Part shown: positions 6,479 to 6,988 of the stretch, in pieces | How the letters are laid out: each line of letters opens with the position of its first letter | Position numbering within the stretch: position 1 is the first letter of the stretch | Source of the DNA: an uncultured Eubacteriales bacterium | Lineage (GTDB): Bacteria > Bacillota > Clostridia > Oscillospirales > Oscillospiraceae | Assembly: GCA_900554275.1 (NCBI GenBank) | Contig: USGS01000076.1 | Span: 1-6,988 of the forward strand | Reading direction: 5' to 3' | DNA: 6,988 bases | Made by a program: the position numbers and the translations under genes | Notes under the pieces: generated by a model | What the model was told of the DNA's origin: nothing | Seen by the model: only the letters and a program-made list of their open reading frames with translations | The model's database searches: none

Positions 6479-6988
6479 ATACGCCAAGCTGCGTCCACAG
6501 CTTATCGTAGAACTTCAGTGTCTCCCGGGGCAGGTTGACGTAGATCTCGCAGCGGGCGCGCTCCTCATCGGGGATAGCCATGATGTGGTAGATGTCCTCG
6601 TCCAGCGGCTCTCCGTATGTCTCCTGATAATAGGCGGGGTACTCCGCCAAAGCCTCCGCGTTGGGAGAGGCGTACCAGATATAGTCCATATTGGCCAGAT
6701 TGGCATCGGTGGAGGCGATGAAATTGATCCACTCCTCGGCCTCGTCCATGTGCTGGCTGGACTTAAGAACGCACATGGCATCCACGAACCAGTTGCTGCC
6801 CTCCTCGGGGATGACGAAGGCCAGATCCTCGTTGTTCTCCAGCATGGTCAGGTAGTCGCCGGCGTAATACATGGCGATGGCCGCGTTGCCGCCCTCCATC
6901 TTGCCGAAGATCTCGTCCATGACGAAGGCCTGATAGACACCTTTGCTCTTGGCGTTCTTCACCAGCTCAAACGCCTCGGTGAGCTGGG
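6477..6988 (-). CDS. potD: PotD-like polyamine-binding protein, C-terminal part
   Basis: This is the C-terminal 169 residues of the extracytoplasmic substrate-binding component of a spermidine/putrescine ABC transporter; the N-terminus and any lipoprotein signal lie beyond the right edge. The frame is open to the edge, so this is truncation by the window and not a broken gene. Family features include AFVMDEIFGKMEGGNAAIAMYYAGDY, the block EEGSNWFVDAMCVLKSS and EAEEWINFIA. The tail, NLPRETLKFYDKLWTQLGV, is typical of clostridial PotD. The Asp of WFVDAM appears to align with E. coli Asp257, which contacts the polyamine, while the Trp255 position seems to be Phe. potABC would be expected upstream, off the window. 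A binding protein for another cationic ligand is possible but less likely. Confidence 0.88.
   Translation of the reverse strand, partial: QLTEAFELVKNAKSKGVYQAFVMDEIFGKMEGGNAAIAMYYAGDYLTMLENNEDLAFVIPEEGSNWFVDAMCVLKSSQHMDEAEEWINFIASTDANLANMDYIWYASPNAEALAEYPAYYQETYGEPLDEDIYHIMAIPDEERARCEIYVNLPRETLKFYDKLWTQLGV

Overview
The window looks like a chromosomal housekeeping segment from a GC-rich Gram-positive anaerobe. It most resembles the Oscillospiraceae/Flavonifractor-type Clostridia. This placement is inferred from three things: strong AGGAGG-type ribosome binding sites in a GC-rich genome, a comEC-holA pair next to a DUF4093-type RNase M5, and a Firmicutes-style PotD C-terminus. No mobile element, CRISPR array, tRNA or rRNA was recognised. 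Every supported gene is on the minus strand, so transcription runs from right to left.

In order of transcription the layout is as follows. (1) The C-terminal half of a PotD-like polyamine-binding protein enters from the right edge. It is followed after 13 nt by a small FlK-like hot-dog thioesterase, and a strong 16-bp-stem terminator closes this unit. (2) A sigma-A-type promoter (TTGCCA-17-TACAAT) then drives comEC (DNA-uptake channel), holA (DNA polymerase III delta) and rnmV (RNase M5). These are packed with a 2-nt gap and a 4-nt ATGA overlap. (3) glnS (glutaminyl-tRNA synthetase) follows 83 nt later with its own promoter (TTGCAA-17-TATAAT) and a short leader. It ends at a hairpin terminator. 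(4) The leftmost 170 nt hold another good minus-strand promoter (TTGCAA-17-TATACT). Its transcript would begin with a perfect 18-nt palindrome and leave the window, so the gene it serves is not visible.

Functionally the central unit combines DNA uptake, replication clamp loading, 5S rRNA maturation and aminoacylation of tRNA-Gln. These roles are not one pathway; the tight packing suggests co-expression of core functions. The mapped promoters place the transcription starts downstream of the longest possible start codons of comEC and glnS, which fixes shorter starts for both. The long open frames on the plus strand are codon-aligned shadows of the minus-strand genes. I see no convincing novel system. 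The points most worth a second look are the potD-thioesterase pairing, the rnmV-holA coupling, the presence of GlnRS in a Firmicute without any T-box leader, and the promoter with a palindromic leader at the left edge.
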